DNA of 64,000 nt from Setophaga petechia (Eukaryota; Chordata; Aves; Passeriformes; Parulidae). The stretch spans positions 4,084,501 through 4,148,500 of the forward strand of contig JANCRA010000010.1 of the NCBI GenBank assembly GCA_024362935.1. The letters run 5' to 3'. The translations under genes and the position numbers were made by a program. Of this stretch, positions 31,241 to 43,900 are shown in pieces. The notes below the pieces were generated by a model. That model was not told the DNA's origin. It saw nothing but the letters and a program-made list of their open reading frames with translations, and did no database searches. Each line of letters opens with the position of its first letter. Position 1 is the stretch's first letter.

Positions 31241-32855
31241 AAAGGAATATTCAAGGTAGGAGACCAGTCACGCAAAGGTAAAGCCTGAATCAATGTGCAT
31301 ATTGCAAGGGGGGGGGGGAGCCATTGGAAGCGAGATTGTCCAGAATTGTTTCACCAGGACAATCAGTTCCAGCAGGGAAACGCTGCCAAAGCCATGGTGT
31401 TAGGCAAATATAACTAGCTGAACCCGTAGAACAGGTTCAAGAACTTGTCACAAATATACAATAGAATTTAATCCACCAATATTTCCAGTAAATAAACCAA
31501 ACAGGGGAATATAGGTTAGTGCAGGATTTGAGAGCAATAAATAAAAAGGACATTTATCCAGTGGTAACAAATTCTCACACATTGCTAACATCTGTAAAGG
31601 AAATATGTAAGTGGTTTACTGTAATAGATTTAAAAGATGCCTTTTTCTGCATCCCCCTTGACAAAGAAAGTAGGAAACTGTTTGCCTTTGAGTGGGAAAA
31701 CCCAGGGAACGGAAGAAAGACCCAGCTCACCTGGACACGACAAGAATTCGCTGACCCTCTTTGGAAACTAACTGGCAAAGGAACTGGAGATTTGGATGGA
31801 AAATGGGCAAGTAGCAAGAGACCAATACTTATTGTTGCAATATGTTGATGATATACTAACAGCTACAGAAGAAAAGGCAGCCTGTATAAAAGTAACCATT
31901 GAGATTTTAAATTCACTAGGAATGGGAGGTTACAAAGTATCCAGAGGAAAGGCACAAATTGCTCAACAGACTGATTGACCTGGGATGTGAAATTTCACAA
32001 GGGCAACGAAAACTAGGTACTAATCATATCCAAGCTATTTGTGCTATTCCAGAGCCCCAGAATTTACATGAGCTGCGAGTCTTCCTCGGGATGGCAGGAT
32101 GGTGCTGCCTGTGGATCATGGACTACGGACTGATTGCAAAACCCCTGTACGAAGCTCAGAAGACGCAGCCATTCACCTGGGGCAAGCCACAGAAAGAAAC
32201 CTTCCTAAAATTAAAGGAGGCACTGACAACTGCTCCAGCATTAGGGTTACCTGATCTGTCTAAAGATTTTCAGCCGTTTGCACATGAAAGGCTGTGCCTA
32301 GCACTAGGAGTCCTGACCCAATGTCTGGGAAGCTGGAAAAGGCCGGTGGGCTACTTTTCCAAACAACTTGACAATTTAAGTGCTGGGTGGCCTTCATGTC
32401 TACGGGCAGTCGCAGCTACTGTGATACTGATACAAGAAGCCAGGAAGCTCACTATGGGAAGGCACATAGATGTCTATGTACCACACATGGTAACCACTGT
32501 CTTAGAGCAGAAGGGAAGCCATTGGCTATCTCCCAGCAGGATGATGAAATTCCAGATAGTCCTGACTGAGCAGGATGATGTCACATTAAAAACAGCTAAC
32601 CTTTTGAATCCAGCCTTGTTCCTAGGTACCACAGCTGAAGAAGGCCCATTAGAGCACGACAGTGTAGAGGTAATAGAGTACACCTATTCAGCAAGAGAAG
32701 ACCTGAAAGATGTCCCACTAGAGCAACCGGAATGGGAGCTGATTACAGATGGGAGCAGCTTCGTGGAAAACGGAACCAGATACGCTGGATATGCGGTAAC
32801 AACAGTCAATACAGTAGTGGGGGCAAAAGCATTACCACCAAATACATCTGCCCAG

Positions 32856-32979
32856 AAGGCAGAACTACTTGCTTTAACCAGGGCACTAGAATTAAGTGAA
32901 GGGAAAAAGGTAAATAGAAGGCAGAACTACTTGCTTTAACCAGAGCACTAGAATTAAGTGAAGGGAAAAAGGTAAATAT
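32856..32979 (+). repeat. 62-bp tandem duplication in RNase H
   Basis: AAGGCAGAACTACTTGC... occurs at 32,856 and again at 32,918. The two units differ at about one base (GGGCACT versus GAGCACT). Since 62 is not a multiple of three, the reading frame shifts and ends at 32,939. Confidence 0.9.
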
Positions 32980-33590
32980 CTGGACTGACTCAAAATATGC
33001 TTTTGGAGTGGTGCATGTACATGGAGCACTGTGGAAAGAAAGGGGACTACTGTCTTCTCAGGGTACGCACATTAAACATCAGGATGCAGTCCTGCAATTG
33101 ATAAAGGCAGTACAAAAACCTGAACAAGTGGCAATCATACACTGCAAAGCACACCAATCAGGAAACTCCACAATCTGTGAGGGAAATCGAAAGGCAGACT
33201 GGGCAGCCCGACAGGTTGCTCGAAAGGTGCAAACAACAATGGCATTGATACCTTTAAAGCTTAATGTGTCCCAATTCAATTTGCCTCCAAAACCAAAGTA
33301 TTCAGTAGAAGATGAGAGACTGGCACATTTGCTAAATGCACAAAAGAATTCAGAGGGATGGTATGTGACTGCACAAGGACAAATAGTGGTACCCCCCTTG
33401 ATAATGAGAGAAGTTCTACAGATTAAACATAACAAATGTCACTGGGGAGCAGAAGCATTGGTAAAATTGCTAAAGCAGAGTTTAATTTCAGTACGGATGT
33501 TAACAATGGCAAAATCAGTAATGTCAAAATGTGATATCTGCTTGAAAAACAACCCAGTGGCTAGGCGACAGGCACAACTAGGAAGAATTC

Positions 33591-34311
33591 ATAGAATCAC
33601 AGAATCACAGAAATTCTAGGTTGGAAGAGACCTTTAAGATCATCGAGTCCAACCCATGTTCCAACACCCCAACTAGACCATGGCACCAAGTGCCACATCC
33701 AGTCTTTTTTTAAACTCTACGAGGGATGGTGACTCCACGACCTCTCTGGGTAGATGATTCCAGTATTTGACCACTCTTTCTGTAAAATACTTCCTCCTTA
33801 TTTCTAGCTTGCATCTCCCTTGGCGCAGCTTGAGACTGTGTCCTCTTGTTCTGTCGGTTGTTGCCCGGAGAAAAAGAGTGACCCCCAGCTCACCACAGCC
33901 ACCCTTCAGGAAGTTGAAGAGAGTGATAAGGTCACCCTTGAGTCTCCTTTTCTCCAGGCTGAACAACCCCAGCTCCCTCAGTCGTTCTTCATATGGCTTG
34001 TGTTCCAAGCCCCTATCCAGCCTCGTTGCTCTCCTTTGGACACGCTCAAGCATCTCAACATCCTTCCTAAAGTGAGGGGCCCAGAACTGGACACAATACT
34101 CCAGGTGAGGCCTCACCAGTGCTGAGTACAGGGGAAGAATGACCTCCCTGCTCCTGCTGGCCACACCGTTCCTGATACTGGCCAGGATGCCATTGGCCTT
34201 CTTGGCCACCTGGGCACACTGCTGGCTCATGTTCAGCCGACTGTCAACCAGCACCCCCAGGTCCCTTTCCTCCTGAGCACTGTCCAGCCACACCGTTCCC
34301 AGCTTATATCG
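33591..34311 (-). mobile_element. CR1 LINE 3' fragment inserted in ERV1 integrase
   Basis: The left end has the CR1 3' terminal repeat (ATTCTGTG units, read on minus). The minus-strand frame encodes the CR1 RT C-terminal region, including [16 protein letters not shown] and [11 protein letters not shown]. It is 5'-truncated near 34,311. Integrase sequence resumes directly after it, so it inserted after the provirus. Confidence 0.9.
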
Positions 34312-35169
34312 TTGCAGGGGGTTATTCAGATAGGAATAGAGCCAGGAGACTATTGGCAGGTAGATTTTGTAGAACTGCCAAGGACTCGAGGATTCAAACA
34401 CCTGTTAGTGGGGGTTGACACCTTCTCTGGGTGGCCAGAAGCCCTTCCCTGTCGCATGAACCAAGCAAAAGAAACAGTTAAGTGGTTACTACAGGAGGTT
34501 ATTCCCAGATTCGGGGTACCCCTAGGGGTATCATCAGATAGGGGGCCCCATTTCATAGCTACAGTAGTATGAGAGGTAAGTAGATTGCTGGGGATAACTT
34601 GGGACCTCCACACACCGTGGAGACCCCAGCCAAGTGGACAGGTAGAGAGGATGAATCAGACACTAAAAAGGCAAATCAGTAAGATATGCCAAGAAGCCAA
34701 ATTGCAGTGGCCCCAGGCTTTGCCAATAGCATTGTTGAGGATTCGGATAAAGCCTAGGAGTGGGATGTCAGTCAGTCCTTATGAGATATTGTATGGGAAG
34801 CCATATGAATCTCCTGAGCCTAACCCTAGTGTACATGTCACGGGAAAGCAGGAAGTGTATAATTATGTTCTGTCTCTTGGGAAAACTTTAGCTCAGCTCT
34901 GGAGCATCCTCGTGTGGATGTGGATGTGGACCACTGACTCTCGAGAATCCGGTTCATAACATACATCCAGGAGACGAGGTGTACATTAAAAACTGGAACG
35001 AAGAACCGCTGAAAGAAAAGTGGAGTGGACCCCATCAGGTGCTACTGACCACCTTTACAGCAGTCAAAGTAGCTGGTGTGGACCCCTGGATTCACTATAC
35101 CCGGGTGAAGAAAGTCCATCCTGGATCATGGACTGTGTAAACTGTGGAACTAACAAGGCTACAGATAAG

Positions 35170-36934
35170 ATGTGTTTATTTGCTTTAAGAATGCTTGTGC
35201 TAATATTATGGTCATTAATGCCTTTGGCATGTGGAATGCAAAATGATCAACGAACTACTCTTCATTCTAGAATTCTCTTCTAGAATGAAGAGAGAGGTAC
35301 AAACAGAAACACAGGTGATAAAGGTTCCTAATGCAGTTTGGGCTGAGAATGTAATGATTAGATTAGTCAAAGATTTTGCCAAAATGCAAAACACCAGTAG
35401 CATAACTGCCTGTCTGCCAATACCAAAGGCAGCAGGAGACCCAGTAAATTGGGGAATCATAACATCAAAACTACCTGAAATACAAAAGAACAAAACAACT
35501 ACATGTAAACAGGTACACGAATCGAGGCAAGTAATCAAGGAAACTTGGGAGAAAATAGGAGCATGGATGAGACCCTTGAGGCAGAAACACTGTATTCTAA
35601 GTGATGGCATGCTAGGAACTCCCATGGGAGAATCAGAAGGCATCACACAATGGCAATGCCATTTACCACACTATAAAAAGATGATAGAAAATGTTACAGA
35701 AACCACTCTGGTGTGGAAGTGTGAGGCCAAGGATGGGAAAGATCAGATAGAGCCTTGGGAAAGTGCGTGGTCTGTGAGTATTCTTCAAAGATTCCAATAT
35801 ATGGCAAGCACCCCTTGGTGTATTAAGCGGGAAGGCCCCGAGAATGAAACAGATCCAGCAATAATGAACACTGCCACTAGTAGCAGAACGAGGGCAGACA
35901 TAGCAAGTTGGTGGGCATGCAATAAACTTATGACTGCACTTTGGATGATGTAGAGATAAAACAGATGCCACTCCTGGCAATAGCCCAACAAATTGGTTGT
36001 GCTTGCAGAGGGATTAAACATAAACAAGGCAGGGTGAATTATAAGGCAGTTATAGGATGTACCTTGATTACAATCCAAGGTCCAGGACTATTTGTATGGG
36101 CAGCAAGCGATGGTACGTGGACGACACATCTGCCTGTAGACGGGAAAGTAAAGGAGATTACTTTAGGCCTTCCAACCTTATGTCCAATTTGGAAAAGGTC
36201 CCCATTTAATGGAAAACATGAACTTCTGCAGATAAGAGCAAGACGGGAAGTTCTAGACAATGAAGATCCAGATGACACTTGGCAAGAACCCTCTAGTGGA
36301 GTGAAATTTGGGTGGGTCCTAGAGTCATTGCTTGATCCTATAGCAAACTGTCAGTGTAGAGAGATGCTATACAAACTTACAGGTCAGGTAGGTAGACTGG
36401 CAAGAGTCACCTGTGAAGGATTTAAGGAATTAAACATACAATTACAAGCCACAAGCAAAAAAGACTTTACAAAATCGATTAACCTTACATTTGTTACTTC
36501 TGAAAGAGCATGGAGTATGTGGATTTTTAAAGGGACGGGTTGATCATTGCAGCCTTCATATCCCAAATGTAACTGCAGATGTAGAATATGACATCAATAA
36601 GTTGAAACAAATAGAGCATGAAACACAAGAAGAGCAAAAGGATTTGACTACAAGCTGGTTAGGAAAAATCTTTAAAGGGTTAGGGTGGAATGTGAGTTCA
36701 TGGATTAAATCTATCATTGAGAATGTGATAATCTTACTACTTGTATTCTTAGCAATTTGGTTACTTTACAGCATCCTAAAGGGAGAGATACAGAAGAAAA
36801 CATCCTGGAACCAGAAGATAATAAAGGCACTAACACGAGATCCACGCCCACCATCTTCTGGTTCTCTAATTCGTGATAACAACCACAACAACGTTTACAT
36901 CAACCCTGGATTTGAAGAACCAAGTATAAATTGA
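35170..36934 (+). pseudogene. env: ERV1 env
   Basis: A hydrophobic leader begins at 35,170 and is cut by a stop at 35,281-35,283. The surface subunit follows in a shifted frame (35,231-35,953). The next frame (35,941-36,543) carries a furin-like RARR near 36,236. A further shift near 36,490 leads to the transmembrane subunit, with an HGVCGF disulfide region, a membrane anchor near 36,715-36,775 and a short tail ending at 36,934. At least three frame breaks make it non-coding. Confidence 0.85.
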
Positions 36935-36994
36935 GGAATAAAAGACTGTATCAAGTGAAAACATTTATACCTATAGTGCAGTGAAAATGCTTTC

Positions 36995-37007
36995 AAAGGG
37001 GGGAGAA
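36995..37007 (+). promoter_or_regulatory. ERV1 polypurine tract
   Basis: AAAGGGGGGAGAA lies directly before the 3' LTR start TGATAG. Confidence 0.85.
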
Positions 37008-38774
37008 TGATAGTGGAGCCCTGAAAATGTTAAAGATATGTCATGGTTTGACACTGACACAATGCCAGTGCCCCCATGAGAATTCCCTCTCCCTGGTGTC
37101 TGCTGTGAGATGGTACCCAGGAATAAGCAAAACAGGCTCCTACTTAGGGAAAAAAAAGGAAAAAAACTTTATTAACTAAAACTACAAAAAACTAAACCAT
37201 AAAGAAAAGAAAATAAACACAAGGAAAATGAAAACTATACAGAAACACTCCACCACTTCCTCCTCCCACCAAATCCCCAGTACATTTACATTTCTCAAAA
37301 AACATCCACACTCGGTCTGACACCACCCTTTAGACAATCGAATCTTCAGCTCATCAAGAAGTAGACGGAGTCCCTTTCCCGTACCAGGAACCTTTTTTCA
37401 CAATCAGCAGCCGCACGGGAAAAAGTCTTTCGCTGCTATCATGTGATTCCTTCCTTCCTTCCATGCAAAGAGATGCTCTCACCATCCCTTGCATGGGACA
37501 GAGGTATGCTTCAGGGTAGATCTTTGGATCTTTTAAGGATGCCTCGTCTCATTCCAAGCAGAGCACAGTCTCATCTCTCATCCCTTGGGACCTCTTGTCC
37601 CCCCCATATTTATTAACCCCCTGGGGCCGGGGGGCCTCCAAAATCCAAAAAAACTGAACTCTCTTAGCTCTGAGTCTTCGCTTTCCCCCCTGAAATGCAG
37701 TCTCTGTATCACCAGGAGTCAGTTCCTTTTTTTACAACGAGAAAAGCGTTCAGGAAAAAACCCACTCCAATCTTTCCTCCATTCCTTCAACATCTCTCTC
37801 TTTGCCAGGCCTCTCACTGGTCTATTTCTTCCTTTATCCTCCACTCTTATCCTTCTCTAGGAAAAGGAGATGTTCTTGTAAAGTTTTCATTGTCCACAAA
37901 AGGGTTAAAAGTTCTCCGGAGCGGCCGGGCTGCTCGACTGCCTCCTTCCCCCCCCCCTTTTCCTCCTTCTCGGCCGTGCTGCCTGCCGCCAGGACATGAT
38001 ATCAGGTTTCAAGGTAACAAGCACAGGCTGCCTTCTCTCTCTGTCTCCCGGGGAAGGGGGGGGAAGAAATACCTCTCCGTGCTCCTTCTATCCTTCCACC
38101 TTTGGGCCACGCTTGGGCCACTCTCACGGCCGCGTGGCTTTCCCCTCCCCCGCCCAGCAGGAGACACCGGGCGGGGGAAGGTCCGACCTGCTCCCTCGCC
38201 GGAACCAAAAAGGGCGAGCCAGCAACTTCCCTGCTCTTTTAACCCCTTGGATTTTTTTGGTTTTTTTGTGGTCTCAGAGGCGTATCCAAATGTCTCACTG
38301 GCTAGAACAGATGCCCATCTTAAAATCCGGACAGCCACTGGCTACCAAAACACAAAACAACACATCCCAGATGTTCCACTTCCGGTCAAACCACGACAAG
38401 ATAGAACTCTAAAATGTTAGGCTTTGTGTTTTCTCAGATCACTGCACCTGCGTAAGCAGTATGATAAATATAATAGTTAGATGTGATGATTGTTTAGTAA
38501 TTAAGTATAATTATTCTATAACCATAAGAAGAACCACGAGAAACTACGTTGGAAACTTAACAGGAGCTATGTTTAGCTGAAATCAATGTATACAATAGAA
38601 CAATATAAGTTTAATAATTAACATGAAAGTGATGTAACGATAGAGTATAAAACACCTTCACCTCGAATGCATGGTCGGAATCAGATTTGGGTTGTAATAC
38701 CCCAATTCCCAGAGCTCTTAATAAAAAGCACCACATATAATCACTACTTGATTATGTGTTTTTGAATGCTAACA
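37008..38774 (+). repeat. ERV1 3' LTR, split by a solo LTR
   Basis: The first 31 bp (37,008-37,038) and the remainder (38,399-38,774) together match the 5' LTR. The gap is exactly the solo LTR plus one copy of its duplicated target AGATA. Confidence 0.95.
37039..38398 (-). mobile_element. Solo LTR (1,360 bp) with TSD AGATA
   Basis: Ends are TGTCATGG and CCACGACA, with AGATA at 37,034-37,038 and 38,399-38,403. The 5' LTR at the equivalent place shows the empty target (TTAAAGATAGAACTC). It belongs to the same family as 2,683-3,945 but in the opposite orientation: its TTTATTAA near 37,170 gives AATAAA on minus. Confidence 0.95.
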
Positions 38775-40690
38775 AGTCAATCCCTCCTGCTCAAGGAGCT
38801 TCCCACATGTGCTTGGACCAGGGACGCCCTCCTTCCCCCTGGGTCAAACGCTCCCAGCGTCCCCACTCGATCACTTCTCTCGCTTCCCTCCTTTCCAGGC
38901 CGGTCTCCTCACGGAGATCTTGAAACCGCGGTACCGGGAAGTCCCACTCGCTTCGGGAGCCCGGGACTGCCCAGCCCCTGTCTCAGATACTCCACACACA
39001 CTCACACATGCATACAGCCGCCCCCCGACCCAAAACCCCATGCTACTCACAGCCTCCTTTTTTCAGGAGGGTCTTCGTGCACAAAGTAGTTTTCTATGGG
39101 TACTCACTCCTATAAGCCAGCACTCTGATGGGAGCTTCTTTTGCAGGCATTTAATAACTAATTTGTTTATGCATTATAGTAATGAAGACTCTCTTTTCCC
39201 AAGGGAGAGTGGTCTAGCCTTGGGACCACTTCAAAGTCTGGTGGGAAGCTCCTTCCCAAAAACTATCCACCTCTCCCAGAGTTAAGAGAGTCCCAGGTTT
39301 AGGCACAAAAATTGTTATGTTTCCCCATCATCAGAAAAACCAAACAATATTAGAGGTAGCAGCAATTTTAATGGAATAGTTTAGAAAATATATAAAATTG
39401 GACACACTTGAAATATTGACAATATAATTTGATTAAAATAAGGGATAATTTGATTCCAATCATAGCGCATAAGCAAAAGATAACCGCGGGGTACGGAGTG
39501 CAGCGTTCTTGGACCCTTGCCACCTCACGATCAAGCTTGCCCAGTGAACATTCTCCCCGTACATGCCATGTGTCAACGGCATCTCCTCTCATTTTCGATT
39601 CATCACATTCTACCTCCGCCCTCATCACCACATTTACCGCGCATGCTCCACCACTCGTTTTGGTGGCCGCACAAGTCTTTGGGGATCGTGTTTGATGAAG
39701 GCCTCTCCTCTGCTTCGATGTCCTTCAACTCACTCTTGGGTTACACATGCGCACAAAGCCAGTACAATGCAAGCCAAAACCAACATATTACTACATTTAA
39801 GCATCAAAGCAATAAATCTCTTATAGCTGGTATTTTCCTGGGAACCAACAAGATTTTCCCTTCTTTCTTTAATTTTTAGTAACTGTTACCTCTTGCTTTT
39901 CCCTGTCCTTGAACATCTGCAGGAAAGGGGGGGGGGGTGTGGAAACCCTCTTTTCCCTTTCTTTCTTGGCATTGCACCTCTTAACTGTTTTATTATTTCC
40001 AAATGATAATTACTGTATCAATATTGATTACTGTTTCAATTTTAACAGCAAAATTCATAGCTATGTACCACAAAATCAATCCGGCTGATAGATGAGGAAA
40101 GAGAATTCAAGTTCGTTTAAAGCGCTGCTCAATTCAGGGTTGGCTTGCTTTTGAGGGAACTGATGCTAAGAACTATTTTCTCATTATGGTGGCATTTGTC
40201 TGCAAACAGGCTTTGATGAAAAATTTCTGGCCACATTTGCTTTTGCTCTTTAAGGTAAGTCAAGAACATGAGTAGCTTTGTTGAGGAATGGAGAATTGTT
40301 TGTAGCTCAGGAGGAGCCTTACATTTTAGCACAGGAGGAAGGTAAGGCACAGGTTTAAAGGCTTTCCCCTCCTGCAGTGACACACTTTCAGAGGAGTCTG
40401 TGAGGAACAGTCCCCTCAGCCACTGCCAGGGCTGTCTGCCTCCTCTGCAGGCTCAGTATTCTGGGAATTCCACGAGCCTCAGCTGCCACTGTATTTTCCT
40501 CTGAATATTTCTTGTTGTGCAGTACACAGGGAGAATATTTTGTGCTAGATTCCCCTCTGGGTTTTGAGGTAAATCTCCGTAATTCTGGTGAGTTTTATGT
40601 CCAGATGAACTTTTTATGGATAGTAAGGAAATAGGAAGAAGTACCATGGAAAATTAATTACTCAAAATGTGAGAAGCCCAACCACACTAA
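38775..40690. other. Unassigned DNA downstream of ERV1
   Basis: No gene or complete element recognised. The part to about 39,480 is CT-rich and could be LTR-derived. A G13-class homopolymer lies near 39,927. The stretch 40,080-40,690 looks like ordinary 3' flank of copy D. Confidence 0.4.
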
Positions 40691-40716
40691 AAATTAAATC
40701 TAAACTGAAGAATTTT

Positions 40717-40722
40717 TTTATT
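40717..40722 (-). terminator. Polyadenylation signal of copy D
   Basis: TTTATT on plus gives AATAAA on minus, about 215 bp beyond the copy D stop, in a U-rich setting. Confidence 0.55.
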
Positions 40723-40937
40723 TTTTTCCCTTGGCAGGCAAGGCAAAACATGCACTGCTAATAAAGAGTTTAAGAGATGCAACCAGCTCCCAACTGTATG
40801 AAAATCAAAGTGGTAATGGATGAGAAAGGGCATGGGAAGAATCTTCAGCCCTTCCTGTTGGGGGTCCAAGAGGATGAAAACTGACTCTGGCTGTTGCCCA
40901 TAGGTAACTTGGGCTAATTGTCGAGGAGAGCAGGTGC

Positions 40938-43900
40938 CTAAGCTGTTGGTGGCCGAAGGCCTGCGTGGCTGGCCCAGTTGCCGTCCGAGCTGGACCAGGG
41001 CGCCGGGCTCGGGAGGGGAGGAGGTGGGGGGATCTCGGAAGGCTTCCACTGCACAGCCGGGCTGGGGGGCCGTGGGGGAGGCAGGGAGGGCTGGTGCTCT
41101 TCTTTCTTGGGCAACTGCTGGTGCCGAGGCCACATGTGAGAGCTGTCAAAGGCGACGGCCTCTGGGCTCTCTGGGGGCGAGGGAGAGGCACGCCTTCTCG
41201 GCCGGGATGCTGGAGCGGCGGCAGCGCGACTGTGGAGAGAGGAGGTGGCTGAGGCCCCAGCTGGCAGTGGCACACAGGGAGCCTCCTGCACAGCAGGGCC
41301 CAGAGCTGGCAAGGCTGCCAAGCACGGCTGGAGCTGCTGGCACACCTTGGCCCAGCTTCACAGCTGTCCCTCAAGGCCCCAGCCTGCAGGGGACGGCTCT
41401 AGGCAGGCTCTCTGGCCAGGACCGGGCCTCAGAGAGCCTCTGCCTTTCAAGGGTAATCTCGTCCCTGCTCTTTCTCCTCCCCACCTTGCTCGGCCTCTGC
41501 CCTGTGCCCCTGGGGCTGCTCTGGGCCAGGCAGCCTCAGTGGGAGCCAGCACTGGCTGCAGCCCCAGCGGGCCCCCCAGGAAAAGGCCCAGCAATTAAGA
41601 GGCCAATGAAAGCTCTGGGCAACAGCAGAACCCTCAGCAGAGTTCTTTGGACAACCATGGACTGGCCACAACTCCACAGCAGCCTCTCTGTTCCCTGAAG
41701 GTTCCCTGACTATGTGCAGCCTTTAAAGAAGCTGGAGGGTAGAGGTCAGTAACAACTTACCGTTTCTTTCCCTTCCACCACCGGAAGCCAACATAGCACA
41801 GCACCATGGAAATTGGCACAGTGAACAGTGTCACTACTGTGCCTATCATGCAGGACCTGCGCACATCCTGGGGGCAGATAATTCTTGGCGTGTTCCGTGG
41901 ATTCTGGGCGTTTGTGTCTGACTTGCCAAGCATTTCTGTGGGAGCAATGGGGAGCGTGAGCCCGTGCTGTGCTGCAGTGCTGAGCTGGCAGCACGCTGGA
42001 TGCGGGCAGGACGTTCTCCCTTTCCCCCAGAGCTGGGGCCTGCAGGCTCCTTGCCGCCCCTTGGCACAGGCTGTGCCACCCAACAAAGCCCAGCAGGCCG
42101 GGAGGAGAGCCCAGGGGCAGCGCAGCTGCTTGGAGGGACACGGGCCAAACCCATCCCTGAGCAGCCACTGCCAGCCCTGGCCCTCCCTGCCCCGTGACGG
42201 CTCCCCCAGCCCCAGGGCACAGAGTCAGGCCCTGTCAGGATCCAGTGCAGCCCCTGCCATGTCAGGAGCCATGGCTGGCTCTGGCCCAGGGCTCGCGGCC
42301 GGGCTCCCGCTCGGGGCTGCTCCTGTGCCTTGGGTCTCTGGGCACTCAGGGCCAGCTCCGGAGCAGCTGCAGCTGGAGGGACATTGGGGCACGAGTCCCC
42401 TTTGCCCGGGGCTGTGAACGAGCTCCAGGGGCCTCCAAGCCTCCAGAGGCACCTCCAGCTTTGGCTGCTGCCGGGCCGTGCAAGGGCAGGCCCTGGGGGA
42501 AGAGCTGCTGCCACACAGCCCTGCCAAGGGCTGAGACTGGTACAGCATTTACCTCCTGTACCTGTGCCCATGTCTGGCATCTCCTCCTTTCCTGCATCAG
42601 AGGCTGACACAAAGCCATTGCTTTCTACAGGATATGGCCCCGTCTGCATGGACTTTTGCTCCATCGCTTGAGAAAGGAAAAAGGACAGCTGGATCAAATG
42701 GGACCATTCCAGGAGGTGGCAACTTCAGGAGACAATACTTGTCAGGTCATGGCTAAGGATCAGGAAAACGGCCAGGTTACTGAGGCTGGGGCTTGGCCAG
42801 GGCTCTCCTTCACTGAAAAACCCCTACGCCTGATCTGCCTGGAGATTGGGAAATTGCAGGGGATCTCAGGGTGTGCATGGCCCATGGTGCAGTTTGGGCT
42901 GCCAGTTAGCTGATGGCAAATGCTTTCCTGCAGCGGCTGGGGAGAAGCTGCAGCCAGGCCAGGCTGGCAAACAGCCCTGCAGGGCGTGCAAGCAGCAGCG
43001 GGGCAGCGAGGCTGCCATGGATCCCTTCCCGCTGTGCCGGGCACGGCGTGTCCAGATGTGCAGCCAAAGCCCCCGGCTGCTGAGCCCCAGGACCAGGTTG
43101 AGGAAAATGCACCCACCACGGCGTCTCTCCAGGTCACTGAGCATCTGGTCCAGAAGTTTGGCTGCCTCCAGGGATTTCTGGTCTTCAGTACCTCGGTTCA
43201 TCCAACTAGGAGGACCTTAATAGAAAGTTGTTCTGTTTCTCCTTCAGGCCCGAGTGGCAGTGAGGGCACCTGGGCGATTGGTGCCCTCCAAGGCACTCCC
43301 TCAGCTTTGCCTTCCACTCAGGAGCAGGGCCAGGGGGACCTTGTGCCTGCAGTGGCCCCACACTGGGATGGAAGGAGCCCCTTGCAGGGCAGTCGGGGCA
43401 GAAAGGACTCCCTGGAGCTGCCACAGCTTTGAAGCCAGCCCCAGGCAGGGCCAGGGCTTGGCAGTGGCAGCAGGAGCATGCTCAGGCTCCCTGGGGCCAG
43501 CAAAGGAGCTGAGAAAGGCTCAGCCCCTGGACACAGCCCTGGGCCCAGCCCCTTCCCTCTCTGCTCTACTCTGTGGCTGCACAGAGCACACAGAAGGACA
43601 CACAGGCGTTGCACACGGGAGGAGGATGGACAGCTGAATGCTCCTTCCTCCCACTGACAGCCATCCTGTGGGATCCCTCAGGGCTCCAGAAGGAAGCAGG
43701 GCAAGATTTCCAGATTCTTTAAACCATGAGATTATTTTAAGGGACAGGGCTCATGAGTGAGCCCTTGCCACATGGACGCTGATTATTTTGTCAGGGATGA
43801 CAGACAGAGAACTTGCCTCCATCATGGCCTAGATTCTTCATACTGTCATTCACCACCTTTTCCATATAGGCCATTCTATGGTCCCAGTCTAGAAGAGAGC

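Larger units (their letters stand above)
31500..34960 (+). pseudogene. pol: ERV1 pol (RT, RNase H, integrase remnants)
   Basis: RT catalytic motifs are visible (VIDLKDAFF near 31,625; YVDD at 31,841-31,852). So are the RNase H TDGSS near 32,745, the integrase zinc-binding H/H and C/C residues (33,430-33,545), and DDE-domain pieces (QVDF near 34,357; SSDRGPHF near 34,535; the Glu region QVERMNQ near 34,640). Protease and the RT fingers N-terminus are deleted between about 31,410 and 31,500. A frameshift before YVDD, the RNase H duplication, the CR1 insertion and a stop at 34,572 inactivate it. Confidence 0.9.
29053..38774 (+). mobile_element. ERV1: gamma-like provirus, broken
   Basis: LTR, primer-site, gag, pol, env, polypurine tract and LTR occur in order on plus. 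Gag and pol style (major homology region SPIAFLERLKE, one CCHC knuckle, YVDD) point to a class I gamma/epsilon-like virus. Breaks: frameshifts and stops in gag, loss of protease and the RT N-terminus, a 62-bp duplication in RNase H, a CR1 insertion in integrase, frameshifts in env, and a solo LTR in the 3' LTR. No target-site duplication is visible (left flank CGTCG, right flank AGTCA), so its flanks were probably recombined. Confidence 0.9.

Noticed and set aside
31310..31318. Poly-G run as a programmed frameshift site in gag
   Set aside because: It destroys the zinc knuckle rather than linking two frames, and upstream stops already inactivate gag. Homopolymer sequencing error is also possible.
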